A stretch of DNA of 64,000 nucleotides from Agapetus fuscipes (taxonomy: Eukaryota > Arthropoda > Insecta > Trichoptera > Glossosomatidae). Under the pieces are notes generated by a model, which ran no database searches, was not told the origin of the DNA, and saw only the letters and a list, made by a program, of their open reading frames with translations. Position numbers and translations under genes: made by a program. This document shows positions 31,873 to 42,679 of the stretch, piece by piece. The stretch is from contig OX637337.1 of NCBI GenBank assembly GCA_951799405.1, forward strand, positions 17,048,347 through 17,112,346, written 5' to 3'. Within the stretch, counting starts at the first letter, position 1. Each line of letters starts with the position of its first letter.

Positions 31873-32340
31873 TCTTTAATCTGTAATCTAAGTTGCAAAG
31901 ATATATTAACACTTAGGATTCATATTAAATGTATGCACACAAGCACACAGTGGCGTGCATCCCATACAGGCACATGCGTCTAATAGGTAGGCAATATATT
32001 GTAAAAAGCCTATTAAGGTTGATATTCAGATTTAAAATTCAAACTTTAATTTCGATTGGAGCCATCGTTAGCACTTCAGTCAATTTAAAAATGAATTACT
32101 TTAAAGGAATGGGGTAAAATATGCATTCTGAAATGTATTTATCTATACCCTATTCAATCGACTGCAAGCACACACGTGTAAGTCCGCGCTTACACATATC
32201 GCATATGTACCTACTTACAAAATATAAACCCGACTGTCCAATACCCTTCGATGAAACAGAGGTGACGCTGGCAAAGTGAGCCAACTTTTGCAGCTCAGGT
32301 GGTCAGCATCATACCAACCTATCATTCACGGAACTCATTG
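31873..32340 (-). mobile_element. Family B element split by a hAT-like insertion
   Basis: The left part (31873-31947) runs from the reversed tail TGTAATCTAAGTTGCAAAG to CACACAAGCACA. The right part (32165-32340) resumes CAAGCACACACGTGTAAG and ends CATACCAACCTATCATTCAC. Joining the two restores one normal element. Confidence 0.82.
31948..32164. mobile_element. 217-bp hAT-like MITE inside a family B element
   Basis: Starts CAGTGGCGTGCAT and ends ATTCAATCGACTG. Both sides are flanked by the same octamer CAAGCACA (31940-31947 and 32165-32172), and 8 bp is the hAT target size. The inverted ends share only CAGT clearly, and there is no coding capacity. Confidence 0.75.
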
Positions 32341-32442
32341 AAAAATTCTTTTTTTCATTCAATATCTCTATCTTTTTTACATTAAAGAAATTCACCTGCC
32401 CTTGTCTGTAAAACAATACTGCAGAGATATATTCAATTTACA

Positions 32443-32515
32443 AAAGACACAATGGTTAAAGTGACGGCCTGGGAACCTAGATATTTGGGTTTGAATCCCA
32501 TTGTGTAGGGATCAA
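32443..32515 (+). mobile_element. tRNA-like SINE head
   Basis: A-box-like ACACAATGGTTAAAGTGACG, B box GGGTTTGAATCCC, then ATTGTGTAGGG. The body is unlike families A, C or D. Confidence 0.5.
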
Positions 32516-32804
32516 CAGAGGTTTTGTCAAATTTTCGACATAACTACTTTTGGCTGTCACCACAGACAATGTGAGAATTTGGATTTGTTGTTTGTTTAGC
32601 TTTGTGGGTGACCATCACATTTTATGGACCGTGCCAAATTGCTTAGCGAAAAAAATGTTTGTTTTCAAAACATTTTCGGAAAAACAATTAAAGAAGATTT
32701 GAAAGTTGAGGCTTTTGTTAAATTTGTGTGTAAAATAAGTGTGCCTTGTTTTTTTACTAATATTTTTTCACTTGTAAAATTTATCTTTTTCTTCTTCGTT
32801 CGAT

Positions 32805-32990
32805 CTTTTGGATTCGATTCTACAGTTCGTCCCCACCAAGGTTAAGAAAAAAAAACCGTTTCTGTGTTTATTTCAAACACAAAATAAAAAGACCGGAAAG
32901 GTTTACTCCGCTTTCACATGAAATGAGTACCAGCCTCCTCGAGAACTGGGAAGCCCCAGTTCATCTGATATGGCGCCCATGACATCTGCT
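32805..32990 (+). mobile_element. SINE A, 5' half
   Basis: B box GGATTCGATTCTAC, then TTCTGTGTTTATTTCAAACA, AGGTTTACTCCGC and CTCCTCGAGAACTGGGAAGC. Confidence 0.7.
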
Positions 32991-33002
32991 GAACCAGGGT
33001 CA

Positions 33003-33118
33003 AAGTTACCGTCGATAGGACGCGACGAGATTCGAACATGAACTTGTTTCAATAACGCTAATTCGAGTGCCAACGCCTGACCCGCTCGACCATACCAGCA
33101 ACGTTGGCCAGCTAAAAA
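33003..33118 (-). mobile_element. tRNA-like SINE head (long-variable-arm type)
   Basis: The minus strand reads TATGGTCGAGCGGGTCAGG (A box) and CATGTTCGAATCTCGTC (B box). The TGGTCGAGCGG form and wide spacing suit a Leu- or Ser-type tRNA origin. It is sandwiched between two plus-strand SINE A copies. Confidence 0.5.
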
Positions 33119-33121
33119 AGC

Positions 33122-33408
33122 AAATTGTTCGGTCGATATTTGTTGGTACTATCGAGGCGAGGGTGTCAGAAATTATTTCCCGTTTCGGTGTTAATTTCAA
33201 ATTCAAAACAAAATACCAGCAAGGTTTACTCAACCTTCACAAGAAATGAGTACCAGCCCCCTCAGGAGCTGGGGAACCGTAAAAAAGCGTAAGGCCAGCC
33301 AACTTAGCTAATATAGAATAGGTTTTACTCGCCACATACGACCCCTTCGGGAAAAACAAGGCAAAAAGTTACACTATATATGTAGCTTAGTAACGCAGCA
33401 ACAGTCAC
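33122..33408 (+). mobile_element. SINE A, head largely lost
   Basis: TCGGTCGATATTTGTTGGTA, CGAGGGTGTCAGAAATTATT, the CCCCTCAGGAGCTGGGGAAC hairpin, and the 3' end CACTATATATGTAGCTTAG. Confidence 0.78.
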
Positions 33409-33409
33409 A

Positions 33410-33752
33410 GCACGTGTGGAATTTAAGGATCATGCAGAAAAAACAACACAACAATCATTTTGAAAACCGTGAAATCGATTCCAAGAGAAAACGTTTCAAC
33501 AACAAAAAAATGCACGCAACACAAGGTGTCCCATTCAAACAATCCAGTGAAGGATATAAAATGAGTTTGTTTAGACGCGAGGCGATGTGACCAGAGCACC
33601 CCGCGGAGTGGAGCATAAATTATCCATTATTATATGTTGCGTACAGAGCATCGGTGAAGTGTGGCATTTTTGCATGTGTGAGTGTGGCGCTTGAATACGA
33701 GTGGCATTCACTCAGGATAAATGAATTTAAATAAGACACGAAGCACCAAAAA
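33410..33752. other. No repeat recognised; moderately GC-rich near 33570-33700
   Basis: CACCCCGCGGAGTGGAGC and GTGTGGCGCTTGAATACGAG stand out, but nothing identifies them. Confidence 0.3.
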
Positions 33753-33754
33753 AA

Positions 33755-34135
33755 TTACAATTACTTCGCGAAGGACGAATTGCAATGAACAAACGTTCAA
33801 CAAAGAATGTAAGAATGGCGGTACACAATAGCATATTGAAACCGACACTCGTGTGTGGAAGTGATTCATGAATGGCAAATGATGATGAAATGAATAAAGT
33901 ATGTGGTTAGAGTGGAAATGAAAAACTTTTAAAGATAAAATACGGAATGTGTGGGCTAGAAAATAATAATCTAGACGAGGATATGAGGATAAAGGTATGA
34001 GGTGGTTCGAGCATTAGGAAAGAAGGCGTGACAAAAGAGTATCTACAAAAGAAGCATACGTAAGAGACACGAGGAGTCAAGAGGCACGGCATGAAGACCA
34101 AGAAAGAAATGGCTTGATCTGATTAGGATTTTTTT
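33755..34135 (+). mobile_element. LINE remnant, lineage 2, thumb region
   Basis: In broken frames: KNVRMAVHNSILKPTLVCGS, then a RWFEH segment and a final RPRKKWLDLI. This matches the stretch before and through RWFGHVERM .. GRPRK in the 45944-46345 copy, but begins further 5'. There are many indels. Confidence 0.6.
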
Positions 34136-34419
34136 TTAAAGAATTAAACCTAATAAAAAATCCTGTTTTCTTTTTCACGCAAAAATGTTGAATGATGAGT
34201 GATGGTCTGTAGGGGCATCACGCAGCCTGTCATGACAATTTTTCATATGGAGAAATCCCAAGTAATCAATTTAGTACGTGTTTGAATAACAAAAGGATGT
34301 TTTGCATACATTCATGAAACCTATTTATTTTCACCTTTATTCATAATCTTGAGCTGTCACAAAAATAATACCTGCAGAAAAAAAATTATGACTCCTTGTA
34401 AGATCGAAGTTGACCGGTC

Positions 34420-34605
34420 GTATAATCAAAGTTGCAAAGGTATTTAACATTTAAAATTAAGCATCACATGCGATTTTTGAATGAACATAAGCCCTGCAAC
34501 TTTTGTAGTCCTTCTTTTACAACAGGTATGAACATTGTCAAAATTAAACAATATTTACAGTATGGGTGGTCAGCCTCATATCAACCTATCAGTCAAGGAA
34601 ATCAA
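34420..34605 (-). mobile_element. Family B element, partial
   Basis: GTATAATCAAAGTTGCAAAG tail, GAACATAAGCCCTGCAACTT, and CATATCAACCTATCAGTCAA at the other end. The central GCATGTG block is deleted. Confidence 0.72.
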
Positions 34606-34634
34606 CTTTTAGAGTCATGGGCACACCTCTGACT

Positions 34635-34865
34635 TACAGATTTTTGTTTAGACGTTCCGTTGCTTTTAGCTTCACGAGAAAACCTTGCGCTAAAAATATA
34701 TAGCTTTGCATGAGCGTCCGTGCGCTGTGGGTCCTTCTGACAAATGTACAAAGGACGGCTTCGAGGAGCGTTTGAGCCCATTTGCTGGGTGTGCTGACTG
34801 TTTTTGTACGGACCATAGCGACGTCTTGGTACAGGCAATACAGTTCAGAGTTGTATCTTTGTCGC
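34635..34865 (-). mobile_element. Family J repeat, reversed
   Basis: Minus-strand phrases TTTGTCAGAAGGACCCACAG, GACGCTCATGCAAAGC and AAGGTTTTCTCGTGAAGC align with 28005-28095. Confidence 0.55.
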
Positions 34866-34939
34866 CACAAGTTGGTCACAAAAAAAAGATGGTGACACAA
34901 AAAGCTTTGGTCGCAAATTAGTTCCGTGCAAATTTTTAG

Positions 34940-35045
34940 TGTAAATACGAATGTCACGGGTGGTCATGCGAGCTTTGTCACGGCGGGGGGCGCGACGCTA
35001 ATGGACAGACGAGTGTCACGGCAGGATGACATCACGTGACAAAAG
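34940..35045. promoter_or_regulatory. GC-rich patch with repeated GTCACGG and an E-box
   Basis: GTCACGG occurs at about 34951, 34977 and 35015, and CACGTG lies in GACATCACGTGACA. It is short and isolated, so function is a guess. Confidence 0.2.
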
Positions 35046-35156
35046 ATGTTTTACATTGTGTCAGATACAAACAGGACGAGGTGTAGGTAAATGCACATTG
35101 ATCAAACAACAAAAGGACATTTCAACAAAACTCAATAAAAGTCTACGCCTGGCGGG

Positions 35157-35225
35157 TCGATAGCTCAGTTGGTACAGCGCTTGCGTTCCACGCAGCGACG
35201 TGCATAGCATTTCAGCCGTGGATAG
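35157..35225 (+). mobile_element. SINE A head only
   Basis: GGGTCGATAGCTCAGTTGG and CAGCGCTTGCGTTCCACGC are intact, then the sequence changes at AGCGACGTGCATAGC, which resembles the start of the insertion at 31948. Confidence 0.7.
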
Positions 35226-35229
35226 GCAA

Positions 35230-36330
35230 CAATATGGGACAACACTATGACTAAAAAACTGTATAAGTTTATAATTCTGTATCTACCTTGCGCTTCAAGG
35301 TCTTCTGAAGTGAAAAACCCATTCCTTTCTTAATTGAAAAAACTGCATTTTTTTCATTCATAGTACGTTCTGCCATTTTTTGGCAATGAGGTCCGCACGT
35401 GAATTGGCACAGACAAATTTGTGTCGTCATCTGGTCGGGTTGCTAGAGAAAATGCATGTAAATATTTTGCCATTTGGTAGCTATGAACGGAAGTTTCATA
35501 CAAAAACGACGTTTGCTCGCCGAGAAAAATGTTCCAAATTAGAAAATGCCCCGACCTCATGTGCGACAAAAATTGTCGACACGTGTGCGACAAGCCTTGT
35601 GAATTTACCTCAGCTCTTTTGACAATACATCAAAAAATTCTTAAAAAGCATCCCGTTGTGCCAAAGAATCTTTTTAAACCATTAAGGTTGACTTATCCCT
35701 GAGAAAATAAACATTCATTTGATTCCAAATTCTACGGACCCACCTCCCTTCAACAGTTATTTTGTATCACAAAACGGTGATATGCTCTACACACACTGTG
35801 TGATCCCATTCAAAAACGTTTTAATTCTTATCTGCGTTTAGGTAAATCAAAAAAGATGTGTTGGGTTCTTTGGATTACAAAAAAAAAAAACTTTTTTGAC
35901 CTGAAAGACGTCAATGATCTTTTGATCAAAATGGTTGAGATATGTATGTGTAAAATTGATGACTTTTTAATCTTTTATCTCATTCTAAGAAAAGTGTAGG
36001 TACTACTATAGAGTTGGTACACTAAAAAAATCCCTCGGACATGTGACGTCACCCAGAGTAAATAAAAAATGGATTCCCGATGGTCAGGGGTTTTTCTATT
36101 TTACAGCATTGTGAAACGTATACCGTTGACAGTTTTGCTAAATGCAGTAGGTAGCGATGTAATCTATTTTATTGTTTTGAAGTTATCATATTTTTTCTCT
36201 CATTATTTTAAGCGCGCGTAGTCCATTTTTGCCCAACGGCCTTCAGATATCGACTCCGCAGCTGGGTGATAACTTAGAAGAAAGCAACTTGAAGCAAAAC
36301 GTCCAGCAGGTCAAAACAAAGACGATCGAA
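35230..36330. other. Mostly unique sequence
   Basis: Contains a family F match at 35495-35560 (GACGTTTGCTCGCCGAGAAA) and a TGACGTCA octamer at 36044-36051. No gene was recognised. Confidence 0.35.
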
Positions 36331-36560
36331 ACTTATTTACTTCCACAGATAAGGGGTCCAGCGTTACACCAAGTAATTCTCTTATAGTGGGAGTTTCTCT
36401 GTTCTCAAGGGGGGTCGTTCTCATATATTTTAAAGCCCATGTAAACCTTGAAGGTTCTATGAGTATGGCTAGAAGAAAAAACTGAAATGTACAATCATTT
36501 TGGTCATCCAAGGGGGGAATCGAGCCCCAGTCCTATTGTCTACTACTTGAGCTATATCTT
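36331..36560 (-). mobile_element. SINE A, strongly decayed
   Basis: TTATTTACTTCCACAGATAA, GTCGTTCTCATATATTTTAA, CATGTAAACCTTGAAGG, and ACTACTTGAGCTATATC at the head end. Confidence 0.5.
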
Positions 36561-37230
36561 AGACTTTACCTACTTCAATTTTCGGGGCAGTCAAATTTCG
36601 ATCCATGAATTTTAACCTTCAATGAACTACGGAGTTTAATGTTAAATAATCATTGCAACTTAGATTAAAGTACCAACTTCTTTCAAAGAAGACAGCGAGA
36701 AATAACGGGATTTGTATGAGTACAAAAAAACATCCCAAAATTAGCAATTTTCCAAATTCGCAAAATATAATTGAAAAAGAAATAATTTATTGCGAAAAAA
36801 TCTGAAGCTACAATTGAAAATAAAAATACTCTACAATGGTATGTTTTTGAAAAATTATGTATTTTTTTACAATAACCATAATTTAAATTCCTTAACGAGG
36901 TATATGCACCCACCTAGTTAACCATTTAACATCGACAAAAGGGTAATTTTATCCCAACAAAGATTTTTTTTTAAAAGAAACTCTTTAAGTGTAGTAATTT
37001 TGCGACTAGCCTATACTTATAGTATGGGGCGATCTCTTTTGAAACGCGAACATGTAAGTGGGTATAGGGTGTTTGGTATGTAGCTGCACATTTTATTGTT
37101 TCGTTAAATGTAATCTATCAATCGATGGTAACGAGATACGCGGACTGTCGACACGCGAACGCAGTGCCGTAACTATGAATTTTTTTTTTACAAAAAAATG
37201 TACTTGTCTACTCGTTCTAAAATAGAAATT
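36560..37230. other. AT-rich, nothing recognised
   Basis: No known repeat or coding signal. Confidence 0.35.
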
Positions 37231-37234
37231 CATT

Positions 37235-37580
37235 AATTTTATTGGGAAAACGCCAAAGAGCCATTCAAAGGAGGATGCTGGGAATCAGCCTCAATGACAG
37301 GATTTCCAAAGGAGATCCGCAGACGCACTGGTGTCACTGATGTCGTGTAACGCATGGCCTGTTTGGCAGTGGCACTAGGCAGTGGCACTAGGCAGGTCAT
37401 GCCGCTCAATAGGACCACGTTGGGTGACAGATAAGGATCGTCCAATGGCGACCCAGGTTGTTCAAGCGAGGAGTAGAGAGACCCTAACTGGGGGGCTGGA
37501 CAATATCGACGGAACTATGGACCGGGGATGGCTGAACACAGCAGCCAGTAAAAAAGCATGGAGTAAATTTTAGGACTGAG
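37235..37580 (+). mobile_element. LINE remnant, lineage 5, best copy
   Basis: Pieces in three frames: QRAIQRRMLGISLNDRISK, EIRRRTGVTDVV, then GRSCRSIGPRWVTDKDRPMA, LTGGLDNIDGTMDRGWL and NTAASKKAW. This is the RRMLGISLxDRIxxEEIRRRT .. TRWTDD .. WxxxAxxxxxW region seen after many lepidopteran LINE reverse transcriptases. A 16-bp tandem slip (GGCAGTGGCACTA, twice) at about 37363-37392 disrupts the middle. Confidence 0.75.
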
Positions 37581-38380
37581 GAAAAAGAAGATGATTTGCT
37601 TTTTTTAGAATCAAATTAAAAATAGAAAAAACGCCATGGTGTATTAACTATTTTTCAAATAAATTAGTGAAAAATAATGTAAATCATAAATTTGTACTGC
37701 GTGGTTAAGCATTAGGTATTGAGACACAAGTGAACCAATTGTTACAGTAAGATGTACATGTGCTCAGATTCATATCAGTCTATAAGTCAGCTTATCTTGA
37801 GGTCATCGAATCGCAAAGAAAGTCAAACATTTTTTTTTCAAGCCGTTTTTTTTTTGTTACTTCCATGGTCCGATTTCTCGCATTTAATAGCAACTTACAA
37901 CGAGTACTCCAATGCAGTGAATAAAGAAGTATGCGTGGACCGATCAGGTGTGTACACAGGCAGGCAGAGAAGCAAGAATACCCAGTCCGAGCAAGGAGAC
38001 CCGCCTTCCCTTTACAAATCAAACAGGCCATGCGCACGAACTGCGGATCCAGCCCACTGCATTCTGCGTGCAAAAACATTGTTACAATATTGTGATTCAT
38101 TGAAACTTGTGAGAAACAAGAGCAGACATTTCACCAACCAAGAGAACACATGAGATGAAAGACACTGAGACACCAATTAAGGAACTCAGAAATCAGAAGC
38201 ATGTGGGACATTGGGGGCATCGTCCACTACCCAAGAGATGGAAGAACAGCTGGTCTTCTGCGTCACAGGAGGGAGTTGCGCAATAAATAGATCTTAGATT
38301 TCTTACAAAATAAAGAAACTTGTGAAGAACTGGATGCTCTACAACTTTTTAAAATAGTACTTCTACTTGTCTTGTCTTGT
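37580..38380. other. No recognised gene
   Basis: A plus-strand frame at 37752-38153 and an overlapping minus frame are open, but neither shows a known domain. Confidence 0.3.
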
Positions 38381-38382
38381 AT

Positions 38383-38462
38383 CCTGCCGCCATTCCTCTA
38401 GGGGTGGCCGGTACCTCCACACAAGTGCCTCCACTTGACTCTGTCCCTGCATACATACAACA
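38383..38462 (-). mobile_element. LINE 3' stub, lineage 2 relative, (ACAAG)n tail
   Basis: On the minus strand GCCACCCCTAGAGGAATGGC, GGCAGGATACAAGACAAG. It has the same end structure as 42890-43118 with a different tail repeat. Confidence 0.6.
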
Positions 38463-38528
38463 AACTAAAAAATCGTTGAACAGCTTCAGAGTCCAGGCTG
38501 TTCGCTAAATTTGAATTGGGAATTTGAG

Positions 38529-38860
38529 TCCGGTCGATAGCTCAGTTGGTAGAGTGCTTGCATTCTACCCCGTGAGCTCGGGTTCGAATCCCACCGAGGA
38601 GGGTGTCAGAAATGATTTCCTATTTCGGTGTTTATTTCAAACCCCATAATAAAAATACCGGCAAGGTTTACTCAGCCTTCACAAGAAATGAGTACCAGCC
38701 CCCTCGGGAGCTGGGAAACCCCCACTTCAACTGAAGTGGTTGGCGTAAGGCCGGCCCCCTTACCTGTAAAAATAAAAAGGTTCAACTCGCCACATGCGAC
38801 CCTTTCGGGGATAACGCGGCAAGAAGTTACACTATATGTGTAGCTTAGTTGCGTTGCGTT
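38529..38860 (+). mobile_element. SINE A, full length, young subfamily
   Basis: Head TCCGGTCGATAGCTCAGTTG, B box GGGTTCGAATCCC followed by the subfamily mark ACCGAGGAGGGTGTC, complete body, and tail GTTGCGTTGCG. It is very close to 50338-50690 and 46761-47101, which share the extra GAGGAGG. Confidence 0.95.
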
Positions 38861-38869
38861 TTTTTACAT

Positions 38870-39155
38870 GGCCTCAGAAATTACAAGCCGAGTGAAGCAA
38901 GTACGAGGAGCTGTCATGAAAAGGAAAATGCTGACTGAGAGAAGCCTGAAATTGGAGAAACTGCTGTGAAAAGTGAGATTCTATATTTGTTGGAAGGGTG
39001 GGCACATATTCAGTGATCTGTGGTGGACACTAACCCAGTGTCTGGAGAATAAAATCACTGCCTTTGAAATGTGGATGTACCGTCGTGTGGTAAAAAAATC
39101 TGGATGAATCAGTCATATATGTCGAGGTTCCCTGTTGTCTCGTTTGAATACCAGT
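38870..39155 (+). mobile_element. LINE remnant, lineage 1, thumb region
   Basis: EITSRVKQVRGAVMKRKML, then CLENKITAFEMWMYRRVVKK, and CRGSL before a frame change. It begins further 5' than the 8692 copy and stops where the palindromic MITE half begins. Confidence 0.72.
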
Positions 39156-39156
39156 C

Positions 39157-39215
39157 CTGTACCCTGAGTATAAAAATTACGTACACTCCCCTCGATCGCG
39201 TAAATAGAATATGTA
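39157..39215. mobile_element. Half copy of the palindromic MITE
   Basis: CTGTACCCTGAGTATAAAAA and CCCTCGATCGCGTAAATAG match the left arm at 59864-59925; no right arm follows. Confidence 0.6.
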
Positions 39216-39737
39216 TGTCGACAAGCATGACGCTTATTCAAAGCTATATTTCGTTTCAAGTGATGAATTAAATTTCTTTTTAAGGTGATCTCAATCTTTG
39301 CCTGCTTGATAGGAAATTGAAGATTATCCAACGCCATATTTTTTTTTTAAGTGAAAGAAACTTTCCCATGATGGTCCAAACTAAAAATCGATGGCTTTTT
39401 GAAGAAAATGCGGCAAGTGACACAGAGTTGGAAACTTCAACTATCTGCTTATGTGAGTTCACGGAATGTAAGCACTAGATATATATTTGCAACTTAGATT
39501 ATGGATGGATATAAATATAAGTAGGAACTGTGAAGAAATGATTGAAAACCGATCGCGGAAACCGGATTAGTGTATTATTAAAATCGAATTGGCGGGAGAA
39601 TTCAATTTGAATTTAGAATGAAGCTCCGCCATATTGTAAATTGTTTATGATCAGAGCAAAAACGCGATGAGAATAAAAAGAAAAATTAATCATGATTTGT
39701 ATTGGAGCTAGCGGACTTTTCTTAAACGGTTAATCGC

Positions 39738-40002
39738 ATGATTTATTTGGTGAGCTTCGAATTTTATTGTGTGAATCACGCTTCAAGAGCCCTCTGCGAG
39801 CTTGGTCATCGCTGTAGAGAGCGCCAATTCACAAACAAAACATAGCTGTTGATGTAACGCAGTAGGTATGTACCTTCGGTGACCGATCTTTGGTCAAGAC
39901 AGATTAAATTTTCCACCCAGCGAAGAGAATATTTGAAAAAAAAATCTCCATCGAGAAGCAAGCAAGAGTCCGAAGAGTTAACCACTAGACTACGGACCGT
40001 TC
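39738..40002 (-). mobile_element. SINE C, nearly full length
   Basis: ATGATTTATTTGGTGAGC, GCTTGGTCATCGCTGTAGAG, CACCCAGCGAAGAGAATATT, and reversed head AACCACTAGACTACGGACCG. The B box is replaced by an insertion or deletion. Confidence 0.8.
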
Positions 40003-40004
40003 TG

Positions 40005-40918
40005 TGGTACTGTTACAAAATAATGCATTAAATAGTGCCAGAAAGAAGTGCAGCCACCTTAAGAATATAAGGATGGAAATAATTTCGGAGAAAACAGTCT
40101 CACTCTGGCATTTGAAGGACTATAATGGCATTGATTGATGTGAGTAATAAAATTATTATTGACTTTTTGTATTTTATTACATTCTTGTAAAATTTATGGT
40201 GCCCATGGTTTGCATCAGTATTAAAACGAATACCGTAACGGAAATTACTTTCAAATTACACAACAGTAAATATTGCCTTTAAAAAACTGCAGCCCGAAAC
40301 TACCTTATATAACGTTCTTGATAAAACGTCATACATGTGAATATGAGAATCCGTAAACAACTGCAGGTATCAGTAAAACTGGCATTCCTTGTTATCTGTC
40401 TATTTAAAAAAAGCTCCTTGTTTACCGCGTTTGCTTCTATACAACAAGTAATATAAAGATCATAACTGTACATTTGAAAATTCAAATTCACACGATTCCA
40501 AATTCAAATTATTAATTTTTGAAATTGTTTCATATTGTGTTCCCAGAATTCGCAAACGCTTTTCGAATCAATAACGCGACGCAACGGAATGGACTGAATA
40601 AAAACTGTCAAGGACCCCAATTCTGGGGGGTCACGTTCGTCAGAGGGTGGAGGGGGAAGGGGTGATAAAAAGGTTGGAGCAATTATGATCGACTTGCCAA
40701 AATGACAGCGTAACAAATTTCGCAAAATTTGTCAATCGATTCGGTCAACGGCCGGACCCTAAATTTTGAGCTTCACTCATGAAACACTTAAAATAAGTAG
40801 ATGGCGTATTTGAGTAGTTTCCCGCAGTAACGCATGTGCCATGGAACGGAATAGGTGTAACTAAAATAAAAAAATAAAAAATAAACTCCAGAATACATTA
40901 AACAGCTAACGGTCCCGA
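40005..40918. other. No recognised gene
   Basis: A GC-rich spot at 40615-40665 (GGGGGGTCACG, GGGTGGAGGGGGAAGGGG) lies in otherwise AT-rich DNA. Confidence 0.35.
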
Positions 40919-40919
40919 A

Positions 40920-41205
40920 GATGCTCACTCTGATCGGTAGAAAACAGAGCAGAAACCCTTGTGGGTCAGCTTAAAATGAAGACCAACACAGTCTTCGAAG
41001 ACCGTGCAATTGCAGTGGCTGGCCCCAGTACCTGAAATGGGTTGCCATCAGATGTCCAAGGGTCAAGAACAGTTGATGACCTCAAGAGGAGAATTGAAGC
41101 ACATGTTTACGTCTAGTGAACAAAAAGCTACCTTGGAGTGAGAAGGTGTCACGAAACGACGCTCAAAAAATTATCAGGTCCATCATTATCATCATAAAGG
41201 TCGAA
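40920..41205 (+). mobile_element. LINE remnant, lineage 3, decayed
   Basis: Matches 55000-55250: VFEDRAIAVAGPST, WVAIRCPRVK, TVDDLKRRIEAH, then TTGGAGTGAGAAGGTGTCAC, GAAACGACGCT, and an (ATC)n-like tail at 41184-41200. Confidence 0.72.
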
Positions 41206-41257
41206 AAGAACCAAAAAAGGCAAACTACAATTTTATTTTAAAAATGAGAATAACTAA

Positions 41258-41468
41258 TAAGTTGATATAAGGCTGACGCCACATGCTGTAAACACTTGGT
41301 TCACTCCTGTCAATTCAGGGAAAGGCAGCAGGAGTTTCAAGGTTTATATTCATGTTTTGTAAGTAGGTACCTACACATGTAGCATATGTAAACACGAACT
41401 TCCACATGTCTGCCTGTGAAGTGAATTAAATGCTGTCCGTGTCAGTATATCTTTGAGATTATAGATAA
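41258..41468 (+). mobile_element. Family B element, diverged
   Basis: ATAAGGCTGACGCC, ACTTGGTTCACTCCTGTCAA, ACACATGTAGCATATGTAAA, and tail GAGATTATAGATAAACG. Confidence 0.68.
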
Positions 41469-41469
41469 A

Positions 41470-41935
41470 CGTATGAAAATTATGTCCTGTATACAGGTAG
41501 GTAGGTATTTAATCAATTTTCTAATGAAAACCCCTAGATTGCCGCCTTTGGTTCTACACGACTCTGTTATCGTTTTTTATAACAGCGCCATGCGTCAAAA
41601 AAAGAGACGTGAGATACGAGATTTTTTTGTTTGACAGTCCTCGTTGACGTTTGGCTGGGAAATACCGAAATCAGGCGTGAGGTATAGAGAGTTATAGGAT
41701 ACGTACATTTTCAGTGTATCTGTTGAATTAATGGTGCTTCGTTTGGTATTTTTTCGTAGCCGGAACTTACCTGAAAATAAAGAAAATCATTGAATTAGAA
41801 TTCGTTCCATGATTTGGTTAATCTACTAACTAAGGCTTCTAATTTTTCATTTTACTTGATGTAATGTAGATATCTTATAGATATTTTGTTCATTTAGGAA
41901 ATGTTTGTTTAATATTGTTACATGTAATATTTTAT
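41470..41935. other. No recognised gene
   Basis: TTTGACAGTCCTCGTTGACG at about 41630 recurs at about 3600 (TTTGACAGTTCTTGTTGACG), a short shared repeat. Confidence 0.35.
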
Positions 41936-41937
41936 TT

Positions 41938-42178
41938 GTGTTCCATGACTTATAGGTTGGCACAAAGTGAGTGTAAAAGAAGAAAATGCATGAAAAAGGT
42001 GATGGATATGAAGGAATTGAAAGAGGTATGTCAGGATAGGAAAAAATGGAGACAGCTCTGCAGAGGCTCTGGCCACCCCTAGCGGAATGGCGACAGAGTT
42101 ACAGTTACAGTTACGAGGCTGACGTCCTATCCCGTAAAAATGATTCACTTTGCTACTGTCATCCCTGCTTCTACAAAT
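41938..42178 (+). mobile_element. Family B element interrupted by a lineage 2 LINE tail
   Basis: B starts GTTCCATGACTTATAGGTTGG (to about 41959) and resumes GAGGCTGACGTCC at about 42115, then ATGATTCACTTTGCTACTG. Confidence 0.72.
41960..42113 (+). mobile_element. LINE 3' stub, lineage 2, (CAGTTA)n tail, inside family B
   Basis: GTGTAAAAGAAGAAAATGC and GAGGTATGTCAGGATAGGAA are nearly identical to 46202-46275. It ends AGCGGAATGGCGACAGAG, then GTTACAGTTACAGTTAC. Only the last roughly 150 bp of the LINE is present. Confidence 0.85.
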
Positions 42179-42179
42179 T

Positions 42180-42678
42180 AAACTACCTTGATAATTCAAA
42201 TAACATTTTCAAAATTCTCCACAACAAAAAATGTTGTCTAAAATCGCAAATAAGGAAACATTGCAAACTTTACACATTGAGTCTATTAGTTATCTTAGTA
42301 TATTATTGATTCATTTATTTTATATTTTGTTTTTTTTTTGTGAAATATACTGTTTCTAGAGGTGTGAATAAAAAATATGTTTATTACAAAAATTGTTGTT
42401 AATTTAACACAGTAAAATAAATAAATTAATGAATGCACAGAACTGATGTTTTCACTTGTATTGAATAATTTATGCATCGCGTAATAATGCTATAATTATA
42501 GACGGTAAACTTATTTATTGAATAAATATGCTAATTTTATTAATCAAGCGATCTCTAATGCAGCAAATATTTATTTATTTATTTACTTACTGGGCGTGAC
42601 TATTGTTTAAGCTCACGAATGTTTCTACTTCTATTTGATTTTATTTATGTATATTCATCCATATTTTCATATTTTTTA
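42180..42678. other. AT-rich, nothing recognised
   Basis: No known repeat or coding signal. Confidence 0.35.
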
Positions 42679-42679
42679 C

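Noticed and set aside
34741..34921. Possible LINE coding sequence on the minus strand
   Set aside because: It aligns with family J at 27905-28120 and shows no LINE motif.
37752..38153. 133-codon protein and an overlapping minus frame
   Set aside because: Both strands are open over the same stretch and neither resembles a known family.
38529..38600. Functional tRNA genes at the many A/B-box sequences
   Set aside because: None has pairing acceptor strands; each is followed by a shared SINE body and occurs in many copies.
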